A DNA stretch of 64,000 bases. Source: Protea cynaroides (Eukaryota; Streptophyta; Magnoliopsida; Proteales; Proteaceae). Numbering within the stretch: position 1 is the first letter of the stretch; the number at the start of each line of letters is the position of its first letter. The position numbers and the translations under genes are program-made. The notes beneath the pieces were generated by a model that was given only the letters and a program-made list of their open reading frames with translations, was not told the origin of the DNA and made no database searches. The stretch is taken from contig CM053267.1 of assembly GCA_028583415.1 (NCBI GenBank), forward strand, positions 44,442,834-44,506,833, in the 5' to 3' direction. This document shows positions 11,331 through 23,776 of the stretch, piece by piece.

Positions 11331-14300
11331 ATGATGTTAAGAAGGCCCGTTTTGTTCTTGCTGGTCGTTACTGTTTTCGCTCCTATTATTCTCTACATCG
11401 ATAAACTTGCAATCTTCACTACCTTGTCCTGTGAGTTTCTCCTTTATACGTAATTATCACAAAAATTGACAGTTAAAGATTTAATTATTCCGCTATTTAT
11501 CTCTTTTCTCTTGTGATTTCGCAGCTACGATTGGATTCACTGAAGATGTTTCTGCTCTCGTGAGTATTTTTCTTTCTTGATAATTTTGGTTTTGACTTAG
11601 CATTTGTTCTCCTTTTGGTGGAAGTCGTCGAAGTTGATTTCTTGTTTTCTTTTTCAGGCTGTCGGCGGCGAGATAAGGAAATTGAATATCCTTCCGCAGG
11701 TAATCTTCTGTTTCTCTACATTGAAGTTTTTAAAGGTGCAAATTATGAGAATTCCTAACCGTAATCTTTTTCTTCGTTGCCCTTGTTCTTTAAATTATCT
11801 AGGAGTCATCGATCAACTTGAAAGAACCGATTGGTACCGTTTATTCGGTTAACACCAACACTTTTGTTTCGAATTCTGATGGATCCAGAGGAGAACCTTC
11901 GTACCGAACTGCAGAATCCTCAATAGGTAATCTTGATAGGAAAAAAAAAAAAAAATGGTTCTGAACCTTCTGGTTTCTCAAATACGAAGCAGCTCATAGT
12001 ACCATAGCTATTCTTCATTTCTTAATTTTGATGAAACTTTCCCCTATTTTGTTTGCTACAGGGTCGCAAGTGGTTCATTCGACGGAGCATAAGACCAGAG
12101 TGTTATCTGCGGCCGGTGTTGGTAGTCAAGCGGAAAAAGAAAACCCCATCAGGGAGGTGACTAATGGACTTCACGATGGAAATGAGAAAGACAGGTTGCA
12201 GAATCCTGAAACGGCCGGAGGAAAGGAAAGGGAAGAAATTAGGGAAGGCAAGCCCACATTTTCTCAGCAGATGCTAAAAAGATTCTCTGAAAAAATGGTA
12301 AATTTTCTCGTGGTTGTTTTCCTTTCCTTTGGTTGTTTCTCCCAATTTCACGCCTGCAAGCATGTCAACCTTGAAGAAATATTCCATTTCTAGTTATAAA
12401 GATTTTATTCCATGAAGAAATATTCCTTGTGACAAAGATTTCTATTTCCCTGGAAATGTTTTCAAGGTCTTTCTCCTAAAATATATTTGGCTTGAGCCTT
12501 CAGCTGGGTAGCCTGGTTCGATCCAATCTCAGTTTTTCGAAATGCTTACCATGAAAAATGTCCTTTTTTTTGGGTGGGTGGGTGGGTGGGGGCGATAGGT
12601 AGGCCTTCCAAAATCTTTGATGACATGGACAAAAAAGTCCTTTCCAATGGTTTAAAATTGCTTTGGCCCATCGCAGATTCCTAAATTTGGCTGTATCAGT
12701 TATTTTATTTTCTACCTTGCATCAAGAAGTGGGTATACCCTTTTAGGATGAATTGACTATTCTGAATGTATTATATAATTTTTAAATCAACTGCTAACAG
12801 CAATCAAAAGTTACTAGGAGCATATGATGTGATTCTTGTCCGGGCTTTTGTCTTAATCCTCAGTTTTGTGAAACTTCCCTTGGGTCATGAATTCTTCGTG
12901 TTTAAAATGGACTTGTTGGACAGATTCCAACTTCATGAAAAATATTTCACAATTACATTCCCTACTTATTTTGGAATTCAGATCTCATCGTTGAGGCCAA
13001 GCAAAAGAAAACTCTTTTGAACTCTTAAAGTAGAATTGAATAAAGGGACAGTTAAACCTGAGACCCAAAGTTGAACCTCTTTTTTTTTTTTGGTCTTTTT
13101 GGGTTCCTCGCAGGAAAATAAAACTGGGCAGAATTTTGGTAAAGCTTCTGGCAAAGTTAATCCAGAAGAACATCTAAGGACCAATACAGTGAGAAAAAGT
13201 GACCAGGCAATAATGCTAGATGCTCGAGTTCGGCATCTTAAAGATCAACTGATCAGGGCAAATGTGTACCTTGTCCTGGGTGCCACTAAAAAAAACCCCG
13301 ATTTCATAAAGGAGCTCCAGTTACGGATGAAAGAAATTAAAAAAGTACTTGGTGATGCATCCAAGGATTCTGAATTACCAAGCAAGTAAGTTTTCTTCTT
13401 AATCTGATATTTAGCTGGATCTTTGCTTATTTGTGTGTGCAATTGCTTGATGTACAATATCCTCTGGCTAGGTTTATTCTATGTATTTCTTATCCAAACA
13501 CGGAGGTTCTGTTTGTTTCTATGTAAAATTGTGAGAAAATAAAATTTTCATAAAATTTTCTTATAAAATAACATTTTCCGCCATTTTTTTTAAAATAAAA
13601 TGTAAAGAAACACATTGAAAAAGTAGGAAAATTTTCATGTAAAATGTCATTTGTATGGAAAGTTTTACAACAAAACAAAGGTGGCCTGAATGAAAACTGT
13701 TAATCATTGTTTCTAGTTTAAGTAGTTGCTCATTACTATCTAAACTATGTGTTGGGTAATGAATCCAGTGCCTACAGTAGATTGAAGGCAATGGAACAAA
13801 CATTGGCTAGAGGGAAGCAAATTCAAGATGACTGTACTGCAGTACTGAAGAAACTACGTGCTATGCTTCACTCAACAGAAGAGCAGCTCAAAGCACACAA
13901 GAAGGAGATCATGTTCTTGACACACCTTGCTGCAAAGACACTACCTAAAGGTCTTCACTGCCTTCCTCTTCGCCTTTCAACTGACTACCATTCCTTGACT
14001 TCTAGCCAACAACAATTTCCAGATGAAGAGAAGCTGGAAGACCCAAGGTTGTACCACTATGCTTTGTTCTCAGACAACATATTGGCAACAGCAGTCGTTG
14101 TAAATTCAACCATTTCTCATGCCAAGGTAAAGCAAGTCATCTATGAGTAATGTTAATGGAATTTCTCTGTGGTTCATTATAAGGATTTTCAAACAGTAGT
14201 GTTTCTTTTTTTTCTTTTCTTTTTTTTTGTTTTTGCAGGAACCAGAAAACCATGTTTTCCACATTGTAACTGATCAGCTTAATTATGAAGCGATGCGGAT

Positions 14301-15550
14301 GTGGTTTCTAGCTAATCCACCAGGCAAAGCTACCATCCAGGTTCAGAACATCGAAGAATTTACTTGGCTAAATTCAAGCTACAGTCCAGTTCTCAAGCAA
14401 CTAGGTTCTCCGTCCATGATAGATTATTACTTCAGGGCTCACCATGTAAAGCCTGATTCAAACTTGAAATTTCGGAATCCAAAATACCTATCAATCCTAA
14501 ACCATCTTCGTTTCTACCTGCCAGAGATCTTTCCAAAGCTCAACAAAGTAATGTTCTTAGATGATGATATAGTAGTGAAGAAGGACCTCACTGCCCTTTG
14601 GTCACTTGATATGAAAGGCAAGGTTAATGGTGCAGTTGAGACTTGTGGAGAAAGTTTCCACCGGTTTGATCGCTATCTCAATTTCTCAAATCCTCTCATT
14701 TCAAGAACTTTTGATCCCCGTGCTTGTGGATGGGCATATGGAATGAATATCTTTGATCTGGAGGAATGGAAGAGGCAGAACATAACAGAAGTATACCACA
14801 CGTGGCAAAAACTGGTAAGAAATCTATGGATGTTTACAAGTGTGTTGTAATGGTGACTAAATTTGGACTGTTGTCTAAGAAATACTCTGGGGATTATTTT
14901 CCAAATAGACCCTCTAGGGACCTAATTTGTGATCTTCAATACTTGAAGCACCATCAGAACTAAAAGCCCTATTAATAGTAAGACATCAAGCTGAAAAAAT
15001 TGATGCTAACTACCCCAGCATCTCATGGCAACAATGTGCTTCCATCAGACCTCTTCATCCCAATGTTAGTTGGTAATTTTCTTTTTGAGTCTTCCCATTT
15101 GGTGCTTGATGACTTGCATTAGTACTGGAGCAGGCATTGAGTATTTGACTCAAGCTCTTGCAGGAAACAATGTGTCGTTATAACTGTCTGTCTCAAAATT
15201 TTAACTTCGTTTCTGTCTCGTTCACTAAAGTGAAATTTCAAATTCTGAAGCATGTTTATTTTTATTTGCAGAATGAGGATAGACAGCTATGGAAGTTAGG
15301 AACTCTGCCACCTGGTCTGATTACATTTTGGAACCGCACTTTTCCCATTGACCGGTTATGGCATGTTCTTGGCCTTGGCTACAACCCAAATGTCAACCAG
15401 AAGGATATTGAGCGAGCAGCTGTCCTACACTACAATGGAAACATGAAGCCATGGCTTGAGATTGGCATTCTCAAGTACCGAACCTACTGGACGAAATTCG
15501 TCGATTATGATCAAGTATATCTGAAAGATTGCAACATCAGTCCAAATTAA
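11331..15550 (+). CDS. GAUT4: Alpha-1,4-galacturonosyltransferase, GAUT3/GAUT4 clade (GT8)
   Basis: Golgi glycosyltransferase that adds galacturonic acid to homogalacturonan in pectin synthesis. Exons: 11331-11430, 11525-11559, 11658-11699, 11803-11926, 12062-12297, 13114-13385, 13769-14126, 14239-14814, 15272-15550; all GT-AG, frame kept, 673 aa. A short cytosolic tail and a signal anchor (residues about 6-23, PVLFLLVVTVFAPIILYI) fit a type II membrane protein. A variable stem follows, then the family block VRHLKDQLIRANVYL, KAMEQTLARGKQIQDDC and the GT8 catalytic domain with FLDDDIVV (metal-binding DxD), NGAVETCGESFHRFDRYLNF, ACGWAYGMN, LGTLPPGLITFW and HYNGNMKPWLEIG. The C-terminal half matches remembered GAUT4 closely; the length is nearer GAUT3, so the symbol marks the clade. 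MM at 11331 matches the family start. No damage seen. Confidence 0.93.
13505..13686. mobile_element. MITE, about 182 bp, in a GAUT intron
   Basis: Short AT-rich element in the sixth GAUT intron. The left end GGTTCTGTTTGTTTC..TGTAAAAT and the complement of the right end GGCCACCTTTGTTTTG..TGTAAAAC are imperfect inverted copies. Size and end sequence resemble the element at 53826-54005, so both probably belong to one non-autonomous DNA-transposon family. The target duplication was not resolved. Confidence 0.5.
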
Positions 15551-17343
15551 ATGGCTCCATTCTGATTCATTCGGCCTTTCCCATAGCAATGTGACATCGG
15601 TTTTTTTTTGCAGATCTGTGTTACTTTTAGAATCAGAAGTCCTAGTTTGATTCTTTCTGTGCACGCCTTCTGAAGAGTATAATAGCAGTGTCAGTCCATG
15701 ATATCTTTCTTGCTACCATTGTTTCCACCCCAGCAGAAGTGCACATATATTTGTACATTTGTCAAATGTTAGAGAGTTGTGATTAAAAACTACCGGATAT
15801 TTCGTTTAGTCTAAGTTCATGTACATCTGATTAGTTGATTGTGAATTTTCAATTTTATAGAGTTTTGTTGTTATCAAATTACAGTTAAAACAGGGACCTT
15901 GTGAATGATATTACAATTTTCTTTGACACTAATCAAAAGCATTTCCTTAACCATGTCCAGTTTTCAATGACTTTTTTTGGGTGCTGGTTCTGCAAAAAAC
16001 TGTTTAGATTTTCAATAGAGCCGGGGAACCATGCTCTATCCATTGCTTTTATATAGGGAACCTGTGTTCGTTTGACAAGAGCAGGGTTCTTAAGTAACTG
16101 AGGCAATCCAGGGCAGCTTTTGATCTACTGGGCAAGGATCATCTAATTGACTAGATCAGGCAAGCTTGTTGATTTGCCCCTAAGCTTTTGACACGGCATA
16201 AAACATTCAGTAGAGATTAACTCAAATAGAGATGGGTTACTTCCATGGGCAGGTATTGGGATATGTATCATTCCTGGCTGCTACCGATATTGATCAATTC
16301 CGATATGGATTTGTCAGCATCAGCTTGGATCAGACCAAAAACCATCTTGTTTTAGGTACACCATGCATCGAGATATACGGAATGAAATACATGTCAATAC
16401 AAAAACGGTATTTGATAGAAGTAGATTAGAAAGTTTTTTCACATTGTCAATCTAGACTATGTCTTTTCTATCAAATAATCATTTGTGTGGTAATAATTTT
16501 TTTAATATTAAAATTTAAATAAAATTTTTTTTTTACTACACCAGATTGCCATGTGGCAATGATTTTTCTAAATGGTTAAACATATGTCATAAATAAAAGG
16601 TGTTTGTTACCACCAATGGTAAAAATGGGCTTGCAACAAGGGTACTAAAATCACAAGCAATTTAAATAGACGATGATATATTTTTTACATAATGTCCACA
16701 TCACTTGTGATTCCTAATGAGATTCTAGACCGAAAGTATTACAAGTTATAAAATAATTTAACATCTCAATCTTGTTCTTTATGTTTATTCCCTTCTCCCC
16801 AAATAATATATTAATCTAAATCATATTTGGATGGTTAGATAAATGCTTCAATCATTGAATGCAGGATAGATCACATGATTGGTTTTTGGCTTTGTTCAAT
16901 TGTAAAATTTTTAAATATACTCAAAATTTGGATGGTTTGGAAGAAATCATGTACATGATTGGATATATGATTGATTTTGGCCTTCAAACTTAATGGTCAA
17001 TTTAATTGGTCCTCCATCTATCTAACATCTAAGATTGCCATGTCAGTTATTTATTTTTATCTTGATTGACAACTTATATTGTAGGAGAAAATCTAATATA
17101 TGATTGGTTATATAATCACTGGGAGAGGAATCTTATATGTTACCATGGAAATGAGAACATAGGGAGAGGAATCTTATCTGTTACCATGGAAATGAGAACA
17201 TAGGAATCGCTTGAAAGAAAGAAAAAGGAAATCGGGTTCGTTAGAATATACTTTATTTTCACTTGTTTCTCTCTTTTCATTATTTAAGAATTTATTTTTA
17301 ATTTTCTTTTTTATCATTCAAACGAGACTCAAATTTTATGAAT
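15551..17343. other. Intergenic, GAUT to PHD/Myb pseudogene
   Basis: 3' UTR and downstream flank of GAUT, then AT-rich DNA without a supported gene. The only clear structure is the 41-bp duplication at 17121-17202. Confidence 0.6.
17121..17202. repeat. 41-bp tandem duplication
   Basis: GGGAGAGGAATCTTAT..GTTACCATGG recurs at 17121 and 17162, almost identical, giving a 41-bp period. No coding content. Confidence 0.85.
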
Positions 17344-17810
17344 GAAAACGAAGAACAGCGCAAGTATGGCCGCGACCTCCAAAATTCCTCTTTTCAAGTT
17401 TCTTAGTCTGTCCGCCAGAGTTATGAATGAGGTTTCACTGAATACGACTTTCATCTCCGTTGCTTCTCTATTCCTTTTTTTTTTTTTTCTTTCCTGTTGT
17501 TCTCCTTTTTGCACCAGGTTTGATCATATGACTTATTGAATTCATGCTCCTTATCGATTACTTTATTTCGATTGGATTTCTGTATAAATAGTCACTTACT
17601 ACTGCAGAGTTTCTTTCTTTTTCCCTGAAAACGAAGAACAAAGCAAGTAGGGCTGCGACCTCCAAAATTCGTCTTCTAATTTTTCTGAGTTTGCCCGCTA
17701 GAGTTCTGAAAGAGGTTATTGAGTTCATGCTCCTTATCGATTACTTTACTTTCGAATGGAGTTTCCGTACAAATCTTCATTTGTTACTGCAGAGTTTCTT
17801 CTTTTCCTTA
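17344..17810 (+). repeat. Duplicated block with an exon-like open segment
   Basis: A segment starting GAAAACGAAGAACA is present at 17344 and again at 17627 (283-bp spacing). The second copy has lost about 100 bp internally. Both read as a short basic peptide in the same frame (ATSKIPLFKFLSLSARV in copy 1, ATSKIRLLIFLSLPARV in copy 2), and only copy 1 has an ATG in good context (17342). It could be a duplicated first exon, perhaps once part of the downstream PHD/Myb gene, but I do not recognise it. Confidence 0.5.
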
Positions 17811-18697
17811 CTAACTTAAATTTCTGTTTAGTTAGTTGTTTTTTTTTTCACCCCGCTTCAGCTCCCTTTTACTGCATTGCGTTACCTTCAATCGTTCCGA
17901 CGGTTTATGAGCTGGAGATGATCCAGTTCGTTGTGAATTGGTTGTTTTTTGCGATTGAAGGATAAAAGGGAAAGTTGTTTTTCCATTTACACCACCCCTC
18001 TCTCTCTCTCTCTCTCCCGAAAAAATAAGCTTCTTTTTGAGAAGTTTGAAATCCTTGGGTACAAATTGATTTTCGGATTCCTAATTAATTGTTTATTGGG
18101 TTGAATATGTAAAATCAATTCTTAAGTTTATTGTTTATTGGGTTGATTAGGTCTCCACTGTAATCACAGCTGATACTTGAATCCAGGGGCAAAAAATTTT
18201 AAGCATGTCCATTGGACGATCAATTTGACAGTCATTTGGCGCATTGCCAAACATTCCTAAGTTACTATTATCACTATTTGGCGATCAAACCTAACCTTCT
18301 TAAGTTACTATCATCACTATTTGGTGATCAAACGGGCTTTAATTACTATGGGAGAGAGTAATTGATGCAAAAAAAATCTAATATTCATATAACCAATTTG
18401 ATTTTATGCCAGGGAAACTCTCGATTTGCTTAGGAGACTAATGGAACAATGTAAAGAATATAAGGTTTTCATATGTTCTCTATTGATTTAGAATCTGAAG
18501 CTTGTGGTTTTTGCTGAAGATTGTAATGATATTTGCTCTGCAGTTCACTGTGTTGAATTAATCTTTATTGCTTGTTTATATTTTCTAAGGTCTGTCATCC
18601 AATTATGGGATCTTTGATGGAGACAAGTGGATTAACTAGACAAAGTGCAGACAATCATACTGAAGTTCATGTGTATAGAGGTGGTGATTATCCTAAT

Positions 18698-19020
18698 GCA
18701 GGTACAAAAATTCCCAACCGATTGCTACAGCAACTGGGTCTAATACAAACAAGAATGGTGTTCAATAAGCATATGCAGATGAACCTCATAAAGATGATAC
18801 ATCTGCAGGTGCAAACTCTCTAGATCAATGTGTTACTGCTAAAAGGTGTAAAAGGAGCAAGGATGGTGTTCAAGAAGCAAATGAAGACAGGCCTAATTGT
18901 GATAGTCCACATGCAGGTGCTGACAGTCCTGATTGATGTATGGTTGCGAAGAGGTGCAAGAGAAGCAAGAATGGTGTTGAAGAAACAAATGCAAATAGGC
19001 CCCACCATGTTAGTTTGATT
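18698..19020 (+). repeat. Three in-gene tandem repeats of about 108 bp
   Basis: Units begin GCAGGT at 18698, 18805 and 18913 (spacing 107 and 108 bp). In the reading frame each codes about 36 residues with a basic, nuclear-signal-like core (AKRCKRSKDGVQ, AKRCKRSKNGVE). The 107-bp first unit breaks the frame. Confidence 0.8.
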
Positions 19021-20504
19021 GATGAAGCCAAAGATGACAGTGTTTATGGTATTGCACCAAAAGCATCAATCAGCATTGATAGACATCCTGATTCAAGAGA
19101 TAAGTTGATTGCTGCTACAAAAGAGCATTGTTTCTTGAACTCTCGAAACACAGGTGGTCAGGTTTCTATTAATTTGGAAGATTGTACAGGGGAAGAACTT
19201 TGTATAAAGTGTGATGGAAGTGGTCAGCTGTTGATTTGCAATGGTAATAATTGCCCATTAGTTGTCCATCAGAGCTGTTTGGGCTATGAAGCTAGCTTTG
19301 ACAAGATGGGAAACTTTTATTGTCCCTTTTGCTCATATAGATCTGCAGTTGCTGAATTTCAGGGAGCAAAGAAAGAGTTATATTTTGCAAAAAATGCTCT
19401 ATCTATATTTTTGGCTAGTATGGAAGAAAGAGTACCTGGATGTCAGAGGCAAGCAAACCCATCTATTGCTTGTAAAGAAGAGGAGATGGTTGAAGAAGAA
19501 ACAAAGCTAGGTGGTCATACGATCAATAGTTCCCTAACTAAAGGAAAAGATGTTCTAGAAAAGATATTTGATGAGAACCAAAGCAAAAATGGGGAAGAAG
19601 AGCTGCAAGCACAATGCAGTGTTGCACATGAAAGCAGTGTTACTTCAACCACTGGAGAACTTACACACCAAGTCAGTCATCAAGAAAGTATGGAAGGTCA
19701 GCTACAAAAAGAGGCTTTTAAAGTTTGTGGGGGTGATGATTTACCAAGTGGAGAGAATTTTGTTGTACTTCCTGAAATAATTGATGTTTCTGTATCCAAA
19801 AGACAAAGATGCAACAAAAATGTGTTTGAAGAGCAGCCGTCAATAAGTGAGGTTGAAAATGCTGGAGACGAGAACAAGGAGGATGTTGCTTTGGGAAATC
19901 CAATAAAATCCCAAGGGGCAACTAAATGGTCGTGAGCTCCTCATACTTTCTTACTTTAAGAACATATATTTACAGTATCATCTTATTTTTCTAGTTACAA
20001 AGTATAATCAATCTTGTAGGAAGAAAGCAAATTTAGGAACCTGCGGACATGCTCAACCCTTACTGATTGAGATTTAAACTTTTCTGACTTGCAGGTTAAA
20101 CCCAGTAACTCTCAATTTGGGGCGTAGGAAACGCCATTGGTCAGCTGAAGAGGAGGAAATACTGAAGGTATTAGTTATCTTGTAGACTGGAGATGGCATA
20201 TTTTAGACCAACTTTGCAACTAAACTAAGCTAAAACATACATAATCTTATTCCAACTACTTGGAGTTATATATTTGAATTCTGCCATTATGGTCTATCCA
20301 GGGCCATTTCTTCTGTTGAACCATAAGCATTCTGTCTTTTCTCAGTACTTGTAACTGTCTTTTATTTATCTATTTATCATAGGCAAAGCAGATCTATAAA
20401 CTTCCATCAATGTAGACAAATTGTTTGGATGCATTTTATTATCAAATTAATCTGAAACAAAAATATATCCTTTGTTTTACAAACTGTGCATCTAAAAATA
20501 GATG

Positions 20505-21223
20505 TGTTATGGGGGGAAAACATCACCCAATGAAAATCTTACACATGGCATCAAAAATCACCTAGGCCGACCAGGCGTGATAAAGTGGCGCTCGGCCTTG
20601 TCTGCTCGGAGTCATAGTTCTATCCAAATACGTCTCCTGGGCGGAGGCATAATCCTATCAGGACACGACGCCTGGTCGGAGGCATAATCCTACTGGGTTA
20701 CGTTTCTCGGTCGGAGTCCAGAGTCCTAAAGCGACTAGGTTAAGTCGTAGGAGTCCTTCTCCTAGTACAATAAGATGCCGGCCATTAAGGCCATACGACC
20801 ACTCGTATGGTGACACATGTCACTCTTATTATTCACCGACTTAGCTTCCTTAGCTACATTCTCCTACTCCTACTCGGAGTCTAAGACCTGGGTGTCCCTC
20901 AGAGCGACACCTGGCAGTCCTATTAGCGATTTACTTCCCTGAGTCCTGGTACCTCCATGCTTCTTGCCTACTCCTATAAATAGAGGACGATCCGCCAAGG
21001 TAAAGGACGAATTTACTCTATCTCTCATACACTCAAACTCTTTCTACATTCCCCTCACTTTAAACTGGAGATAGCTTCCTGCTATCTCTTGACTGTTTAC
21101 ATTGGGAATTTGACTTAGGCATCAGAGTGTACCCGAGGCTTAGTTGCCCAACTCCTTTGTTTAATTTCTGTGATTGTAGGTTGCTCGGATCGCAGACCGA
21201 CGGGACGATTTTCAACCGTAACA
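20505..21223. mobile_element. Solo LTR, 719 bp, with perfect 5-bp target duplication
   Basis: Begins TGTTA and ends TAACA. It is flanked on both sides by AGATG (20500-20504 and 21224-21228). An internal TATA box (CCTATAAATAGAGG near 20975) lies about 250 bp from the right end, as expected for the U3/R border of an LTR. It is GC-richer than its surroundings. No internal retrotransposon sequence remains, so the element was reduced to one LTR by recombination. It sits in the last intron of the PHD/Myb pseudogene. Ty3 or Ty1 class cannot be told. Confidence 0.9.
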
Positions 21224-21228
21224 AGATG

Positions 21229-23226
21229 CAACTATGTACAGGATGGCCATAGAAGCATGTGAGAATGATACAAGCTACTGAGAGTAGATTGAAGTTTAAC
21301 AGCTTCTCCAAAGTCTTCTCTCTTCCCATCCCAAATTTAGGGTGAGTACACAACCAATCCACAAGAAGTAAGAAAAAAAAAAAAAAGTTCAATAGAAGTC
21401 CACAATCTTGTAAGTGATCTGCTCTAATCATCAAAAGCATTCTATTTCTCCCTTCCAAATCCCCCACGCTATGGCATATGGTATACATATTCTTCCTCCT
21501 AAAGAAACACGTAACATGACCAGTCCAAAATCTGTCGATAATATCCAAGCAAAAACTTCCGCTTGGCAGTACCTTTTTCTCAAATTCTTCCTGCTTCCTA
21601 TCCAACCCCCAACCTTTCAAGTAACCTATAATTGGACTTAACTTCAAACTGTCTTTTCAGACCACTTTCAAATTCCTAAATTGGAGTTTTCTGGATGAAT
21701 CACAAAATCAGCAAGTTTGGAACTACCATTTAGTCAGTCATTCAGCAGAATTATATATTCTTTTCCTTAAAAAGGCATCAACTGCTTGATTTCTTCGTTT
21801 AATATTCCATTCAGTTCCATTTTAAGGACTTTTTTCTAGTAGCTTCCACAGTAACATCCACTCATCCTCCCAAACCTCATCATTTTATTATCCATTTTAA
21901 ACCCAAACTGACCCCAAAATAAATCATGCATCTTCATTATGGTTTTGGCATTCCAACCTATAAGATATCCTAAATTTTCCCACGCCCCGTTGCCTAAAAA
22001 AAATCCTAGACCAAATCATGTTCTGAAAGAAATGCCTTTCCATTCATGTAGAAATGGAATTATGCTAAATCTCTACAGCCATTTGAAAGGAGTGCTCACT
22101 TTCACCTTGTCCCAATGCATTCAAGCTGTGTGCCATATCACTCTTTTTTGCTGGTATAGTTATTTGTCTTCAGTATAAATAGTTAATACCATCTCAATTG
22201 ACTTCCTCTAAGCTTGCCACCTGTTGGTATGTTACATTGACTGCATCCATTTCTACTTCTGTTCTTTTTATTCTTGTACTCATTCTTTTCTCCATTTGTT
22301 TCTCAGCTACGCTAATTTTATGGATCTGTTGTTTCTTACTTGCTGAACACTCTATGCAATGAACTATAGCCTCTGGTCGTCTTATAGAATTTCCCCTTGA
22401 ATTTGAATATGGAGTTAGTCCCATAGAACTTAAAAGGCCTTTCCCTTTATCCACCCCTTTTTAATTCTATTTACTATAGGCATCATTTCTTCTCCTTGTT
22501 ATGGGTGATTGGACCTAGATAACAAAACAAACACACTTTATCACAAAACAATGAAAATTTTTGTGGGACCTCCTGCATTTGCTTAATGGCCCAGTTCAAG
22601 TCATGCAAAGAGTTGTGGGGCAATTGTTCTTAATAGAAACTTGCTCCTGTCTCCTCCCCCACCCCCCCTCCCCTCCCTCTGGTCTAAACCAATCTCATTT
22701 GTTATATTTCAGCATGAACCACATATTGGAAGTAATGAAAAACTGAGTTTAAAGTTGCTTAGTACTTTTGTCCTTTCCCTGTTGTTTAGAGTCCCTGTTA
22801 AGGGTTTCCAACCTTTCTAGGGTGGTGGTGGTCTTATATTATCCTCACATCCTTCTGTTTTTTCAATAAAATTTGTTACTTAAAAAAAAAACCTGAGTAA
22901 ATCTGAGTTTAAGTTTTATTTATTTAAAAAAGGGGTTTGAAATTCCTAAAATTAATAGCATCTCTATTCATAGTAATGGAATCATGATTGTTTTTTTTGT
23001 AATTTCTCTTTGGATTCTCTTAAGACATTTCCCCTACTTGTTTGTGACTGAAACTTAACCAGTGTGATGGGTTTGGGTTCCTCTGCCAGATGGACCTACC
23101 CATGTTTGCTTGATGGCAAGGGAGCAAATTACTAGTGAAAGACAAAGCTCACAAATGCTTATGACCTTTTAACAACGTATTTTAGCTTTGATCATTAAGT
23201 ATATTGAACTTTATATATTGTTGTAG
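21229..23226. other. Rest of the enlarged PHD/Myb intron
   Basis: AT-rich intronic DNA. A minus-strand open stretch of about 195 codons (21060-21647) runs over the solo LTR border and shows no reverse-transcriptase motif, so it is not called a gene. Some of this may be degraded retroelement sequence, but I see no diagnostic motif. Confidence 0.4.
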
Positions 23227-23393
23227 GACGGAGTGTAGAAGTTCTCTGGCACAGTTGCGAAAAATCTCCCATGGAGGAAGATTTTGGAGTATGGTCGCCA
23301 TGTGTTTGATGAAACTCGCACACCAAGTGACCTCAAGGATAAATGGAGGAACACATTGGTCAAAGAAGATACCAGAAAAAGACACAGTTAATT

Positions 23394-23684
23394 TCAGTAG
23401 TTCTATTTTAGCCGAAGGAGATGTTAAATGGACCAGGCGTGGGACTTCAATGGGAGACCAAGTTTATTGCCATGTATTTTTAACCATTTTGGCTTTGGTG
23501 ACCTAATGGTTTTGGGTTTTTGGCAATAGAGCTGATGCAACTTCAAGCTTGGGAAAGGTTAGTTGGAGAGCTATGCTTGTTTGGTATCTCAAGTAACTTT
23601 TAGCCCCATTGACATCCAAGATTGGTTTTGTAGATGTAAATACGACCTCTTTCGGATTTTGTAAATGTGGAGATGTCCATTTCA

Positions 23685-23776
<92 letters not shown>

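Larger units (their letters stand above)
18590..23393 (+). pseudogene. PHD-finger / Myb-SANT domain gene, disrupted
   Basis: Nuclear-type protein with a PHD zinc finger (CIKCDGSGQLLICNGNNCP...HQSC...FYCPFC, bases about 19200-19335) and a telomere-repeat-binding type Myb domain (RRKRHWSAEEEEILK, then NLPWRKILEYGRHVF and DLKDKWRNTL). PHD fingers of this kind read histone tails; this Myb type binds DNA. Segments: about 18590-19931, 20095-20167 and 23227-23393, joined in frame by GT-AG signals. Damage in the first segment: a 1-bp loss in the first of three 108-bp repeats, TAA at 18766 and TGA at 18934. The Myb segment has TAG at 23236, exactly where the family has CAG (GVQKFS). An ATG at 18940 still opens 331 codons covering the PHD finger, so a truncated PHD protein remains possible. 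The last intron has grown to about 3 kb by insertion of a solo LTR. Confidence 0.8.

Noticed and set aside
21060..21647. 195-codon minus-strand open stretch, considered as a LINE remnant
   Set aside because: It crosses the solo LTR border and has no reverse-transcriptase, endonuclease or zinc-knuckle motif.
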